Origin: Crossaster papposus
Lineage: Eukaryota; Echinodermata; Asteroidea; Velatida; Solasteridae
Assembly: GCA_037893245.1 (NCBI GenBank)
Contig: JBAIAA010000511.1
Span: 62,001 to 126,000 of the forward strand
Direction: 5' to 3'
Length of the DNA stretch: 64,000 nucleotides
Under the pieces are notes generated by a model, which ran no database searches, was not told the origin of the DNA, and saw nothing but the letters and a program-made list of their open reading frames with translations. Below are positions 32,163 through 42,665 of the stretch, piece by piece; within the stretch, counting starts at the first letter, position 1; each line of letters begins with the position of its first letter. A program made the translations under genes and the position numbers.

Positions 32163-32414
32163 GACCACTGACCTCTACACATGGACGGGTCATTGCTCAT
32201 TCACGCTTGAAGTCGGCGCGAACTGGAAGTGCAACATGGCGGACCACGGCATCACTCTGTGAGCCAATGAAATGTCCAGGTGTAAGGTTCAGTGGGTACG
32301 GCGCACAGAAGTGACGTCTTGGGTCCGCCATGTTACACTTCCAGTTCGCGCCGACTTCAAGCGTTAGCACAGCAGAATATGGACAATGATCCGTCCAGGT
32401 GTAGAGGTCAGTGC
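32163..32414. mobile_element. palindromic MITE (CACTGACCTCTACAC ends), copy in unit 1
   Basis: The left arm runs CCACTGACCTCTACACATGG, then GAAGTCGGCGCGAACTGG and AATGAAATGTCCAGG. The right arm is its inverse, ending CCAGGTGTAGAGGTCAGTG. The element is about 250 bases. Copies: 42666-43193 (split by another element), 45992-46306 and 46307-46614. It lies about 2 kb upstream of HNMT-like gene 1. Confidence 0.85.
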
Positions 32415-32621
32415 CCAGGATGTGCGATATAATGGCACATTTATCGACGTCCAAATCTACGACCGTTACAATGTATAAAACAGTGTGTACGTGCAATTGT
32501 ATTCGGTTGGATGATCAAGCACCTGCTGCATGCATTCCTACATCACAATGGGACCGTTTTGAAAACGTTATGTCATGTCTAGGTTTTATTTAAATCTATG
32601 GCAAACACAGACATACAAACC

Positions 32622-32920
32622 CATAGACCGCCAGGTCCTATATTCAAAACTAAAGGAGCGTTTCGTGATTTGCGCGGCGCCCGACTAAAATACCAACTAT
32701 GGGCAAATTACTCGGTATAGGGAATTTGTACACACCCAGTCCGGAGTTCCAGTCAAATAATTATATGAAAGCATTTATCGATTTATAAGAAAATTGCATA
32801 TGGTTATACCATAGGCCATATACATTAAGTATATACAGTGTCAATCTTGGTACTTTCAAATAAAGACTTTTATGCCCATTTTTGTGTTAAGTGCGTTGCC
32901 TGGTATGCGCACAGAACGTA
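32622..32920 (+). repeat. 300-bp dispersed repeat, copy 2
   Basis: Near-complete match to 3313-3610. Part of the tandem duplication; the matching copy in unit 2 is 46822-47100. Confidence 0.8.
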
Positions 32921-33099
32921 AAAAAAGGCGGTTTTGGGGGAGAGTTTTTGTTTTTTGTTTTTCAGATTTTTCTCTATAGGATTTGTATACGTTTTTTTAG
33001 ACAATACACTTTGACACTTTGGTAAAGTAGATCGACCTTAGACTTGACACACACTTAGACCACCACCCATGCACGCACATGTAGGAGGCCTGAACACAT

Positions 33100-33400
33100 G
33101 GACAATGGGAGTCAAAAGGTCTCCACCGAGTAATTTCTATTGATTAATAGGTCTCCACCAGAAACTTCACGAAATAGATTTTTAGATTTTACTCGAATTA
33201 CTCAAACTAGGGTTAGGATGTGGGTTAGGGTTAGTGTTTGGGTTAGTGTATTATTATAGGGTATATTTTGGTCAACATTTCAACCCAGGAAATTAATTGT
33301 TGTTGAAATATGAGCATTTTGAAAAACGTGCTCGACTTTTTTGTAACCATGTTGTACACGAGAACAAAGCGATGTCTCCACAAAAATACACATTTGAGGA
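33100..33400 (+). repeat. dispersed repeat with GGGTTAGGG words, copy 2
   Basis: Same family as 23565-23905. A further shared block in inverse orientation (CTAACCCGTTTTACCTCTAGCG at 33598, inverse of about 23270) shows that the larger element is rearranged between loci. Confidence 0.72.
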
Positions 33401-34493
33401 TGGGTGTGCACGCTTAATTGTACTCACAAAAATGTGCGAACCTTACTATCATTTTGTGGACATCCTTTGTATTCGTGTATAGTTAAGAACCATCGATCAA
33501 ATTTCACCAAATACTAATATTTCTCACACCATGAAGTTTTTTTCAATCCACATTTTGTGAATGTTATACCCTAAGATAATCATCTTCTATTATGTAACCC
33601 TAACCCGTTTTACCTCTAGCGTTCTTTATCCAAGAGGGGAAACCTTGTGTGGACTTGGCCAAGTCCACAGAAGGTTTCAGGTTTGTGTAAAGTGTGGACA
33701 TCTTTTGTTACACAGTCCACACTAAGATAGCAGGGTTCGTACAATCATATATACTGTGCACAAACATGTACATCTGTATCAACAAGTATGGCTACGTGAA
33801 TGTTTCCTCCGTGATTTTCTTTTTGTTTGTAAAACCGAGAAAATGTGATACGACAAGGAATGATGTTCAAATGGGTGCCCTGTTCTAAAGAATATGGTGT
33901 TACAAGTACATGTACATGTAGGTATTGAAAAAGACAAAGTAAAACAAGTACAATATGTTTTAGAAAATTACAATCGAGCACAGTAAAATAAGTGAATTTA
34001 ATATAATACATGTAACTAACAATTTATTTGTGGACACACACAGCTGTTTCGGGTGTCAAATGACTTTCAATGGACTCGGATGTACCGAATTTAGAAACAC
34101 AATACCACATTCACACACATTCAAGTCACCGCTCACACACACGACGTCATGTAGATTCAACCAATCAGCGCTGTGTGTGGAAGCCAGCGCGCCGACTGCT
34201 ACCCAGTGGTCATAAATGACCTTCAGGCCCTCTACAAAACACAAACGCTACTTATAAAGAAAAGGTTAAACGGCACTGGACCACTTTTATGAATGAAAGG
34301 TGATTGAAAGGTCATCATCAAAAAATGTCGTTATCACGCTCACTTGCACAACAACAAAGTTATCTAGTCACACATTCTGCACAAATGTACATGTACATGT
34401 ACATTCAAAATGAACCAAAGTGTACAGCTCACCGGGTGCTTTTTCAGTGGTATATTGACATAAATGAGTACAGCCAAGGATAAGAGTAAAAAT

Positions 34494-37400
34494 ATGGAGG
34501 GCATGTTGGACAACTCTTTTAAATTTCACCCAACTCTTCCACTCGACGAGGACCACTACCAGTTGTGTTTTCGGGCCTTCGGTCGGAATATACGCCCCAG
34601 CAAGCCGGGGGAGTCCGAGTTGTGGTGCGACACCCGTAACAACGTGCTGAGTGCGGCACTACAGGCCAAGTTATTAAGCGGGAGGGTGGCGGGCCAGCAA
34701 CCGCCAACCAGTGATACGCCACTTCGCCACCTAGGCGTTGGTAGTGGTTCCGGTAAGAAGCATTTTGGAAATATTGTTGCAACCTGACGCTATAACCTGA
34801 TATTTTTTGGGAGCTTTAAACCTTGTACTTCAGAGAGTAACATTTCATTTGAGTACTGCAAGGGATGTTAAGACTACCCCTAGAAGTAACTATGGCCGCT
34901 CCCGACGCCCGCAGGGCGGAGCACCAAAGATAGAGAGGGTGTTTACAGCTTAACCGCCGTTAGTACAAGAAACCATGCACAAACTGCACACAATTACTCC
35001 AATACTGCTCAACGGTCTACATCCAAACACAATTGTATGAGTACTTTTTCAACTCAACCAGCCGGCACTTCAATTGTCAAATCTCGCCCAATTTCTGTAA
35101 AAAAAGTTGAAAACTATCCTCGTTCCGCAAACGCGACTGTTACAAGATGGCGAATAACTAATGTGTTATATTTCCACATAATATCGTCGTTCTTTTTCGT
35201 AAAATACGCAAAATCATGATCATTCAATTGAGCAAAGCAGGTTCGACTAAGAATTTTTGCTGATAATTTTTTTAAAATTTCGTTAAGAGGCAATCAATTT
35301 CGCTAAATGAGAATTAAACTAAGTATACGACAAATAAATGCGAATAATCAAATAAAATCTGTTTCGCATCTTCACTTATATAAGTCAGTCAAGTGACCCT
35401 TTTTAAATTCATTTGGTATGAATAAAAATGAGTAAATGCTTCCGATTTGCAGTATTTACATTTTTCAAGGTTGGGTCGGGGCTACCTTGTTTGTATTGCC
35501 ATTTTGTATTCATACGACCCATTATTGTCACTGTGTACGGATAGCCACACACATCAGCGTGTGCGCTGCCTGGATCGGAATAACAGGTCAGGGCCAGATC
35601 GTCTAATAATAGGCACAGTAGGCTACATATGAAGCAAGATATGATACAGGGACCCCCCCCCCCCCCCCCCCCTTGTGGTGGAGTCACATAGGTCGTATGA
35701 AGTATAGTATGAAGTATACAAACATAAAGAAGTTCTTGTTCTTTTGGACCTTGCCTTGGCCTTCGATACCGTGGACCAATCAGTCCTGCTTTCCCGTCTG
35801 AACCATAGATTTGGACTGGAAGGTACTGCTCTAGACAATTTTTCAAAATAGGCACTTGGGGAGACAAATCGTTTTTAGGTAATAAGGAGACAGTGGCACC
35901 TAGGGAGACATTTCAGTGTCTCCCTATTGTGTCCAGCTACCCTAAACAAAATATTTGGAATTTATTGTTGTCCTAGAACGACAGATTTTGGCCTAAATAG
36001 CATAAATCTCGAAGATCTTAGAAAAAAGGGTTAGGGTAAACAAGTTAGGACTGTTTTAAGTTTGTGTACATCTCTAAAGGATTGTCTCCCCAAGTGCCCT
36101 TTTGGAGGTACAATCACTTTCTTATTACATGTAATGATCATGTAGCCTGTAGAAAAAGGCACTTTCTGACATACGCGTGTGTATAACATCGAGAGTTCGA
36201 ATGATTACATGGGGCATCCCGGTCCCCCTTAGTTAATGTTAGGGGAAATACACCCCCCCCCCCCCCCCCCCGGTTTCTACGCCTATATGCTTTCAAGTAA
36301 AAGCATTTGCCGCACTTTTATTCATACAGATGCTAGTAATCATTGCTTACAAATTGGTCGTAAACGCAAATGCTAGTTTTGGGGTCGCAATAATAAAAAC
36401 TAGCATTTGCATTTAATACCAATGGGTCGTATGAATAAAAACTAGCAAATGCTATGAAGTACAAGCAAAAAGTAAAAGCATTTACTTCGAAGTGAAAGCA
36501 TTAAGTAAAAGCAAATGCTTCAATTCGTATGAATAAAATACAGTTTTACTGTTTAGCATTTACTGGCTGAAATAGCAGTAAATGCTTTTTACTTGCAATT
36601 GATTTCACAGCCGAATGGTTTATAACAATAGAGTCTCTATTGTGTGTACGATACACACCCACGCATAGACGCTCGTACGCTGACAGGGGTGTTTGAATGA
36701 AATCGGAACCTCAAGTTACTGCTTCGCAGTCACGATGCCGTTTTCTGTCTCAGCAATATTGCAAGAAATTATCGGCCATCTACGTCTCATTTCCTTGCCC
36801 AAAATCAGTACAACTGCTTGTATTTTAATCCTAGACAATCCATCTTCCGTGTTCATAACTTTTCCTGCCTAACCACAATATACAAAAGCTTCTATTTTTT
36901 ATATTAGTATTTGCTTCTCTTTTTTCAAGGTAGCCCCGACCCAACCTTGAAAAATTACGAGTAAATACTGCAAATCTGAAGCATTTACTCATTTTTATTC
37001 ATACCAAATGGAGCAAATACTAATATTCTAGCAAATGCTGGAAATTAAAAAGTAAATACTTTTAGTCTTTAGCAAATACTTTCCAGTAAAACCTTTTGCT
37101 TCATTTTTATTCATACAGATTCCAGTAAATGCTTGAAAATTGATAGTAAAAGCAAATGCTAGTTTTTATGCATACGGCCCAATGTTTAGGCATTTACTAA
37201 CATCTATATGAATAACAATTAAGCAAACGCTTTTACATTTGCTAAAAGCCACAAGTATTTACTTTTTAGCATTTGCTATAGGGTCGTATGCATGCAAACT
37301 AGTAAATGCTGTGAAGAACAAGCAAGAAATAAAAGTATTTACTTCGGAGTAAAAGCATTAAGGAAAAGTAAAGGCTTCAATTGGTATGAATACAATAAAG

Positions 37401-38792
37401 TTATACTGTTTAACATGTATTGGCTGAAAGGGTTAATGCTTGTTATTCAAGCTGACAGGGGTGTTTGAACGAAATCGGAACCTCAAGTTGCTGCTTCGCA
37501 GTCATGATGCCCCTTTTTATCCCAGGAATGTTGCAAGAAAGGATCGGACATCTACGTCTCATTTCTGTCCCCAAAACCCAGTACAACTGCTTGTATTTTG
37601 ATCCAAAAGACACTCTATCTTCCATGTTCATACCTTTCCCTGCCTAACCAAACATATAAAACGCTCCTATTTTGAATACTAGGATTTGCTTCTCTTTTGT
37701 CGAGATAGCCCCGACCCAAACTTGAAAAATGACGAGTAAATACTGCAAATCTAAAGCATTTACTCATTTTTATTCAAACCAATTTGAGCTAGGTTTTATG
37801 AATAAAAACTAACATTTGCTTTTACTACCAATCTTTAAGCGTTTCCTAGCATCTGTATAAATAAAAATGAAGCAAAAGGTTTTACTGGAAAGTATTTGCT
37901 AAAGAGTAAAAGTATTTACTTTTTACTTTCTAGCATTTGCTTGTATACCAACAGGGCGGATTGAAAGACAACTACTCCGTGATCTCCCGAGTACGTTTGG
38001 ACGGCCGATCTACAGCCGTATTTTGGAGCCGAGCGGCGACTCGATAGCCGCGTACCAGGGGCTGGTACAGGCGGACCCCTCTCTCGTGGACGGCGTCCAA
38101 TACGATTGGCGACAGCAGACGTTGGAGACCTACCAAGCCAACGAGGATAGAGGGCGTGACATGGTAAAGTTTGACGTCATCACCTTGCTGCATTCCATTT
38201 ACTACGGTGGCCGCATGGAGGACAAAGTGCCCTATCTGTACAACCTGCTGACGGAGGGCGGAGTTATGATAATTGAACTCAAATCGGGTACGACACAAAT
38301 TAATTGAAAGGCTGTTTGTATTGTATGCATATGCGTTTAATCACGATTCGCATTCTTTAAATTGTCGTCTTGTAGAAGATTTTGTGACGTATGTAAATAA
38401 TTTCCGTATTCTTTACAGAGCTGACTGACGACCTGTCCCAAGTGCAAAGACATTTTCTTTCACCAGACATCCCTGGTTACCGCTACTACACCGACAAGAG
38501 ACTGCAGTCGTTCCTGGATACCAACAACATCAAGTACGACCGCGTCGAATTACCCCGTCAACACATCGACGTCACAGAGTGTTTCGACAACGTGTCAACA
38601 GAGGGCGCACTCGTCCTGGATTTTCTCTCCCACATGAAGCAGTTTCGACGCGAGGTTCCGGTGGAGAGGCGGGAAGCGTTCCTGGGTCTTCTGCGCCAGA
38701 ATGCGCGCCCTCTCGGAGACAGGCTCGTGTTGACCTCCGACACATCGTCATTGATCGTCCAACGAACAGCCGGTCAGAAATTCACGGGGTAA
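34494..38792 (+). CDS. HNMT-like methyltransferase, gene 1 (three exons, 321 aa)
   Basis: Exons 34494-34752, 37955-38287 and 38419-38792, all with GT..AG introns in phase 1. The protein should transfer methyl from S-adenosylmethionine. Motif I is LGVGSGSG followed by RIE, with a glycine codon split by intron 1 (human HNMT: LSIGGGAGEID). ILEPSGDSIAAY matches the human VVEPSAEQIAKY, keeping the glutamate that binds the cofactor ribose. FDVIT and IYY mark the next strand. The C-terminus with LVLDFL and SSLIV aligns to the human end. At positions equal to human Gln143 and Asn283, which bind histamine, this protein has His and Asp, so histamine may not be its substrate (inference). An in-frame ATG at 34464 would add ten residues, but genes 2 and 3 have stops there. 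Intron 1 is 3.2 kb of repeats. A TATAAAG at about 34253 is a possible core promoter. Confidence 0.9.
35732..35843 (+). mobile_element. LINE RT fragment in intron 1 of gene 1
   Basis: One open frame reads VLLDLALAFDTVDQSVLLSR and goes on NHRFGLEGTALDNF. This is the block around the first catalytic aspartate of CR1/L2-type reverse transcriptases (DLSAAFDTVDHSVLL pattern). Only about 110 bases remain. The same fragment is in unit 2 at 49893-50005. Confidence 0.8.
35844..36114. mobile_element. MITE with CACTTGGGGAGACA ends, copy 2
   Basis: Complete copy of the family at 19961-20234, with both inverted ends, inserted directly after the LINE fragment in intron 1 of gene 1. In unit 2 its counterpart is cut short at about 50187. 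Confidence 0.85.
36270..37935. repeat. AGCAAATGCT / TTTTTATTCATAC composite repeat in intron 1 of gene 1
   Basis: Dozens of short words alternate in both orientations: GTAAAAGCAAATGCTAG, TTTTTATTCATACGACCC, AGTAAATGCTTCAGATTTGC. Between them sits a module of about 330 bases (here at 36680-36960 and 37440-37760) containing CCCCTGTCAGC..., CTGCTTCGCAGTCATGATG and CAGTACAACTGCTTGTATTTT. The same composite fills 38990-39330, 39914-40480, 40620-41755, 51980-52895, 53930-54310, 55000-56140, 57520-57580, 58430-58640, 60260-60500 and 63770-64000. Unit 1 has an extra stretch (about 36420-37185) missing from unit 2. Short open frames in the module (for example 37443-37631, minus) are kept in several copies but shifted by indels. 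Confidence 0.8.
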
Positions 38793-38850
38793 ATGGATTC
38801 GAATCCTCCCTGAGGCTCTATCGTATGGTGTTCTAAAACGGACAGGCAAC

Positions 38851-38938
38851 GTCGTGGTTCAACTTTCAAAACGTCATGGTTCAACTTTCAAAACGTCATG
38901 GTTCAACTTTCAAAACGTCGTACTTCAACTTTCAAAAC
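38851..38938 (+). repeat. 22-bp tandem repeat 3' of gene 1, 4 copies
   Basis: GTCGTGGTTCAACTTTCAAA plus two bases repeats four times, 58 bases after the stop codon. Gene 2 has two copies (53805-53848) and gene 3 none. Probably in or near the 3' untranslated region. Confidence 0.88.
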
Positions 38939-38989
38939 GTCCAAAGGCAAATTCGCTTTAATTCGAATGCACGAACATTTATTTGGCTG

Positions 38990-39330
38990 CTCATTTGCAG
39001 GAATTGACCGAGAAAACCTATAATTGCTTTTAAATAGTAAATGCAAATGCTAGTTTTTATTATTACGACCCGTTTTTATTCATACATATGCCAATAGTTG
39101 CTTTTAAATTGGGAGTAAGCGCAAATGATAGTTTTTGGGTGGTATTAATCAAAACTAGCATTTGCATTTACTACCAATTAAAAAATATTTGTAAGCATTT
39201 ACTAGCATCTGTACGAATAAAAATTAAGCAAATGCAGTTACTCAAAAGCATTTGCTAAAATCAAAAGTATTTACTTGTCAGCATTTGCTATAATATAGGG
39301 TCATATGAAAGTATTTACTTCGGAGTGAAA
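38990..39330. repeat. composite repeat, 3' tail of gene 1
   Basis: AGCAAATGCT and TTTTTATTCATAC words as described for 36270-37935; collinear with 53930-54240 in unit 2. It contains ATGCAAAT octamer words (39049, 39165). Confidence 0.75.
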
Positions 39331-39337
39331 GCATTAA

Positions 39338-39909
39338 AGATGGACTACAACGGAATAATGATAAAGGCTGTGTTGCTGTTTTTGTTCGAGAAATGTATAA
39401 TGATTACTAATATATCATTAGTATTCAATAAAACTTGTTCCTTCATGCAAACAAAATAAAAAATTGATCGGCGTTCTACGACCCAGAAAAACTCAGTTTC
39501 AGCAAAAGCCCTTAACTCATAAATAATTCATACTTTGTGTGTGACCTACTACCCATGACGATTTACTCGGGTAGATCGTGTGCGTGCATACATAATACAC
39601 ACGGAATAACATGGCGTCTTTTGTTTACTCTCGGTTGCTCATGGGTAGTACGTCATCACTTTTCGCTGGTTTACAAGTCCGCTGGTACTATATCGTGGAT
39701 TTCATTGTGGTTTTCAGTGGATCTTTGCCGGGAACCAGTACAGGGCGGGAAATTTCAAAATCGAAGAAACGAGGTCTAATTTTTTCGGTCAAATTGCAAC
39801 AAAATTATTTAGAGAAAAACTTGACCGTAACAATAAAGTGTTACCTGAACACAACATAAACAAGGTCCGATAATAAATTTAATGTGTGAGTTTTCGTTGT
39901 AGTCCATCT
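39338..39909. mobile_element. TTAA-inserted element, present in unit 1 only
   Basis: AGATGGACTACAACG at the left and CGTTGTAGTCCATCT at the right are perfect inverses, between TTAA at 39334-39337 and 39910-39913. Unit 2 has the empty site with one TTAA (near 54249), so the insertion followed the duplication. TTAA is the piggyBac target. The 572-base body has an 82-codon open frame (39611-39859) with no known domain; it includes ATAACATGGCGTC, a possible start context. Confidence 0.92.
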
Positions 39910-39913
39910 TTAA

Positions 39914-41755
39914 GGAAAAACAAATGCTTCAATTCGTATGAATAAAATAAAATGTTACTGTTTATCATTTACTGGATAGACGTACGCTGACAGGGGTGTT
40001 TGAATGAAATCGAAACCTCAAGTTGCTGCTTCGCAGTCATGATACCCTTTTCTGTCTCAGCAATAATGCAAGAAATTATCGGCCATTTACGTCTCATTTC
40101 CTTCCCCAAATTCAGTACAACTGCTTGTATTTTAATCCTAGACAATCCATCTTCCATGTTCATACCTTTTCCTGCCTAACCAAATATACGGAAGCTCCTA
40201 GTTTTCATATTAGTATTTGCTTCTCTTTTTCAAGGTAGCCCGACCAAACCTTGAAAATGTACGAGTAAATACTGCAAATCTGAAGCATTTACTCATTTTT
40301 ATTCATTACCAAATGGAGCAAATACTAATATTCTAGCAAATGCTGGAAATTTAAAAGTAAACACCTTTAGTCTTTAGCAAATACTTTCCAGTAAAACCTT
40401 TTGCTTCATTTTTATTCATACAGATTCCAGTAAATGCTTGAAAATTGGTAGTAAAAGCAAATGCCAGTTTTTATTCATACGGCCCAATAACTCATATGAA
40501 GTCTGGTTAATGGCCAACCCCACAGCATGCGCAATACAACCAAGTTGAACGCAGAATATGCGAATTTGAATTATAACAAATGAAAAATAGTATTTAATTC
40601 AGGCCTCGACACAATGACGAATCGGTAGTAAAATTGGTAGTAAAAGCAAATGCTATAGTTTATATTCATACGAACCATATATTCCTTCATTTGGTATGAA
40701 TACAAATGAGTCAATGGGCCATATGCATACAAAGTAGTAAATACTATTTACTTGAAAATGTAAGTATTTACTTCAATGTATATGCATAAAGTGTAGTAGA
40801 TTACTACTAGCATTTGCTCAACAATCTTTTACTTGAAAATATAGTAAATACTGCCATTGATATGCATAAAACAAAGTATTTATTAGCGTTGTCCTAGTAG
40901 ATGCTTGAAAATTCCAAGGTAGCTGCAGAGCTACTTTGGCAGTATACTTGTACAGATGTGTCCATAACACCTACATGCAAAATGGCTGAGTTTATGCAGT
41001 TACCAATTAGAAAGCAGAAGGAGTACCAGCCAAGAAGAGTTGCTCTGGTGAAGTATATCTAAAGGACATCTATATGATTTGAATTACCTTTTGTGCAAGG
41101 GTTCTAGAGTCTGACCACAAGGATTTAATGAATTCATAAGTAAATACTAGGCAAATACTAGCATTTACTACGAAGTAAAAAGTAAAGGTAATATGCATAC
41201 CAAATCGAGCATATGCTTTTACTTTTACTTTTATTTGACCAGAAAATGCTTTTACTTTTACTTTTCACTATAAGTATTTACTATTTTGTTATGCATACGG
41301 CCCGATGGTTTATGCACAGTCAATTAAATTTCACGTTTTTAGAGAGTGTCCAAGTACGGTCTTATTTCTTTCTCAAAAACTGGTACAACTGCTTGTATTT
41401 TGATCCTAGCTCCATCTTATACATGTTCATACATTTTCCTGCCTAACCACATAAAAGCTTCTATTTTAATTTGAATACTAGTATTTGCTTCTTTTTTTGT
41501 CAAAGTATCCCCGACCCAACCTTGACAAATGACGAGTAAATACTGTAAATCTGAAGCATTTACTCATTCATGTATTCATACCAAATGAAGCAAATACTAA
41601 TTGTGGGTCGTATGAATAAAAACTAACATTTGCTAATTTTCAAGCTTTTACTAACATCTGTATGAATAAAAATGAAGCAAAAGGTTTTACTAGAGAGCAT
41701 TTGCTAAAGACTAAAGGTATTTACTTTTTACTTTCTGGCATTTAAATTTGACTCT
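39914..41755. repeat. composite repeat tail between gene 1 and the unit boundary
   Basis: Copies of the 330-base module at about 39970-40290 and 41360-41560, and word arrays in between. From about 40490 it is collinear with 54870-56150 in unit 2. No gene is supported here; the minus-strand frames at 39969-40163 are part of the module. Confidence 0.7.
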
Positions 41756-41759
41756 TCCA

Positions 41760-41968
41760 AGGAATAAGATCGCGAAAGGCATGATGGGACAACATGGCGC
41801 AGCAAGATCAGCAATGTCGTAGCCATGGTAACGAGGTTTGCGTGCCTGTGATGTGCGCGCGCGCCCGAGTCCACCCCCTGCTGCGAAGGTTAATAAAAAG
41901 TTATCATCTCAAAATGTCGTTCCAGGGCCAAGGTCCCATTCACTTGCACAAGAAGGCTACCCAATCAC
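41760..41968 (+). promoter_or_regulatory. orphan upstream region of an HNMT-like gene
   Basis: This stretch (AAGATCGCGAAAGGCATGATG, GATGTGCGCGCGCGCC, CCAAGGTCCCATTCACTTGC) matches 56150-56357, the DNA just upstream of gene 3, almost base for base. Here it breaks off at TCAC and joins the 5' flank of unit 2, with no gene following. It is therefore the end of duplication unit 1, and any promoter activity would fire into the spacer. Its function as a promoter is inferred only from position. Confidence 0.75.
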
Positions 41969-42138
41969 TATGAACATAACTAGTGACGGTGGCTCAATCT
42001 TTGGTATGAGAATGGCCTAAATCATGAAGGAATAAGAATTCTTAATAAAGATAGATCTGTTATCAAAACCAGTCCACTGTGAATATACTTTTCCACATTA
42101 ATACTTTATTAAGGTCTATATTTTCTAGGTGGTTTATA

Positions 42139-42371
42139 GACGATGTGCCCTCTGACGTCACGTGTTTACATCTGTATTCAAATGTGCCCGGCAGTGATGC
42201 GCACCCATCATGTTTTACATACAATTTGCTTAAAGACTGACGTCGCAGGTCAGATCGCCTTTGAATTATGTGACCTCTGATGTCATCTCTTAACCAAATT
42301 TATGTAAAACATGATTCGTGCGCATATTGACGGGCACATTTGAATACAGATGTAAACAGAGGCACATCATC
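42139..42371. mobile_element. TATA-flanked palindromic element, unit 2 only
   Basis: GACGATGTGCC and its near inverse GGCACATCATC bound 233 bases, flanked by TATA at 42135-42138 and 42372-42375. Unit 1 has a single TATA at the same place (GGTTTATACGACGG near 31862). Pairing continues inward (CATGTTTTACAT / ATGTAAAACATG). Superfamily unclear: either a 4-base target or TA with TA-ending termini. Confidence 0.88.
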
Positions 42372-42665
42372 TATACGACGGTAATATTTTGGTTATACTA
42401 GGGTTAACCATGGGTTAACTCACCGACATCACGAGTATCCATGCTCTACACAACACGCCACTGCACTGTTCATTTGACAATGCTGAAATCAAGTTGTCCG
42501 TGTCCTTCTGCGTTCTGATGATGTGGGCGAGTCGAGCGATGCATGCGGCTGTGTTACTGTTACTAGTCTTGACTCAAGACTGGGTTTATCGTTTGTTCCG
42601 ATCCCGCCGATCCTCGATAAGTTAAACAAATAGAGGGGGCTATTATTAGCCAGAGCGTCCGCGAC

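Larger units (their letters stand above)
31698..41968 (+). repeat. tandem duplication, unit 1 (10.3 kb, holds HNMT-like gene 1)
   Basis: This unit is collinear with 41969-56357: the same 5' flank (AACATAACTAGTGACGGTGG at 31702 and 41974), the same gene with its introns, and the same 3' tail. It ends with an orphan copy of the upstream region of gene 3. Size differences are explained by insertions in one unit or the other. Similarity in shared parts is very high, often over hundreds of bases with a handful of changes (by eye). Confidence 0.88.

Noticed and set aside
37972-38298. 108-codon minus-strand open frame, repeated at 52926-53252 and 58872-59093
   Set aside because: It is the antisense of HNMT-like exon 2. 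The plus strand has splice sites, phase and protein similarity; the minus frame exists only because the exon is conserved.
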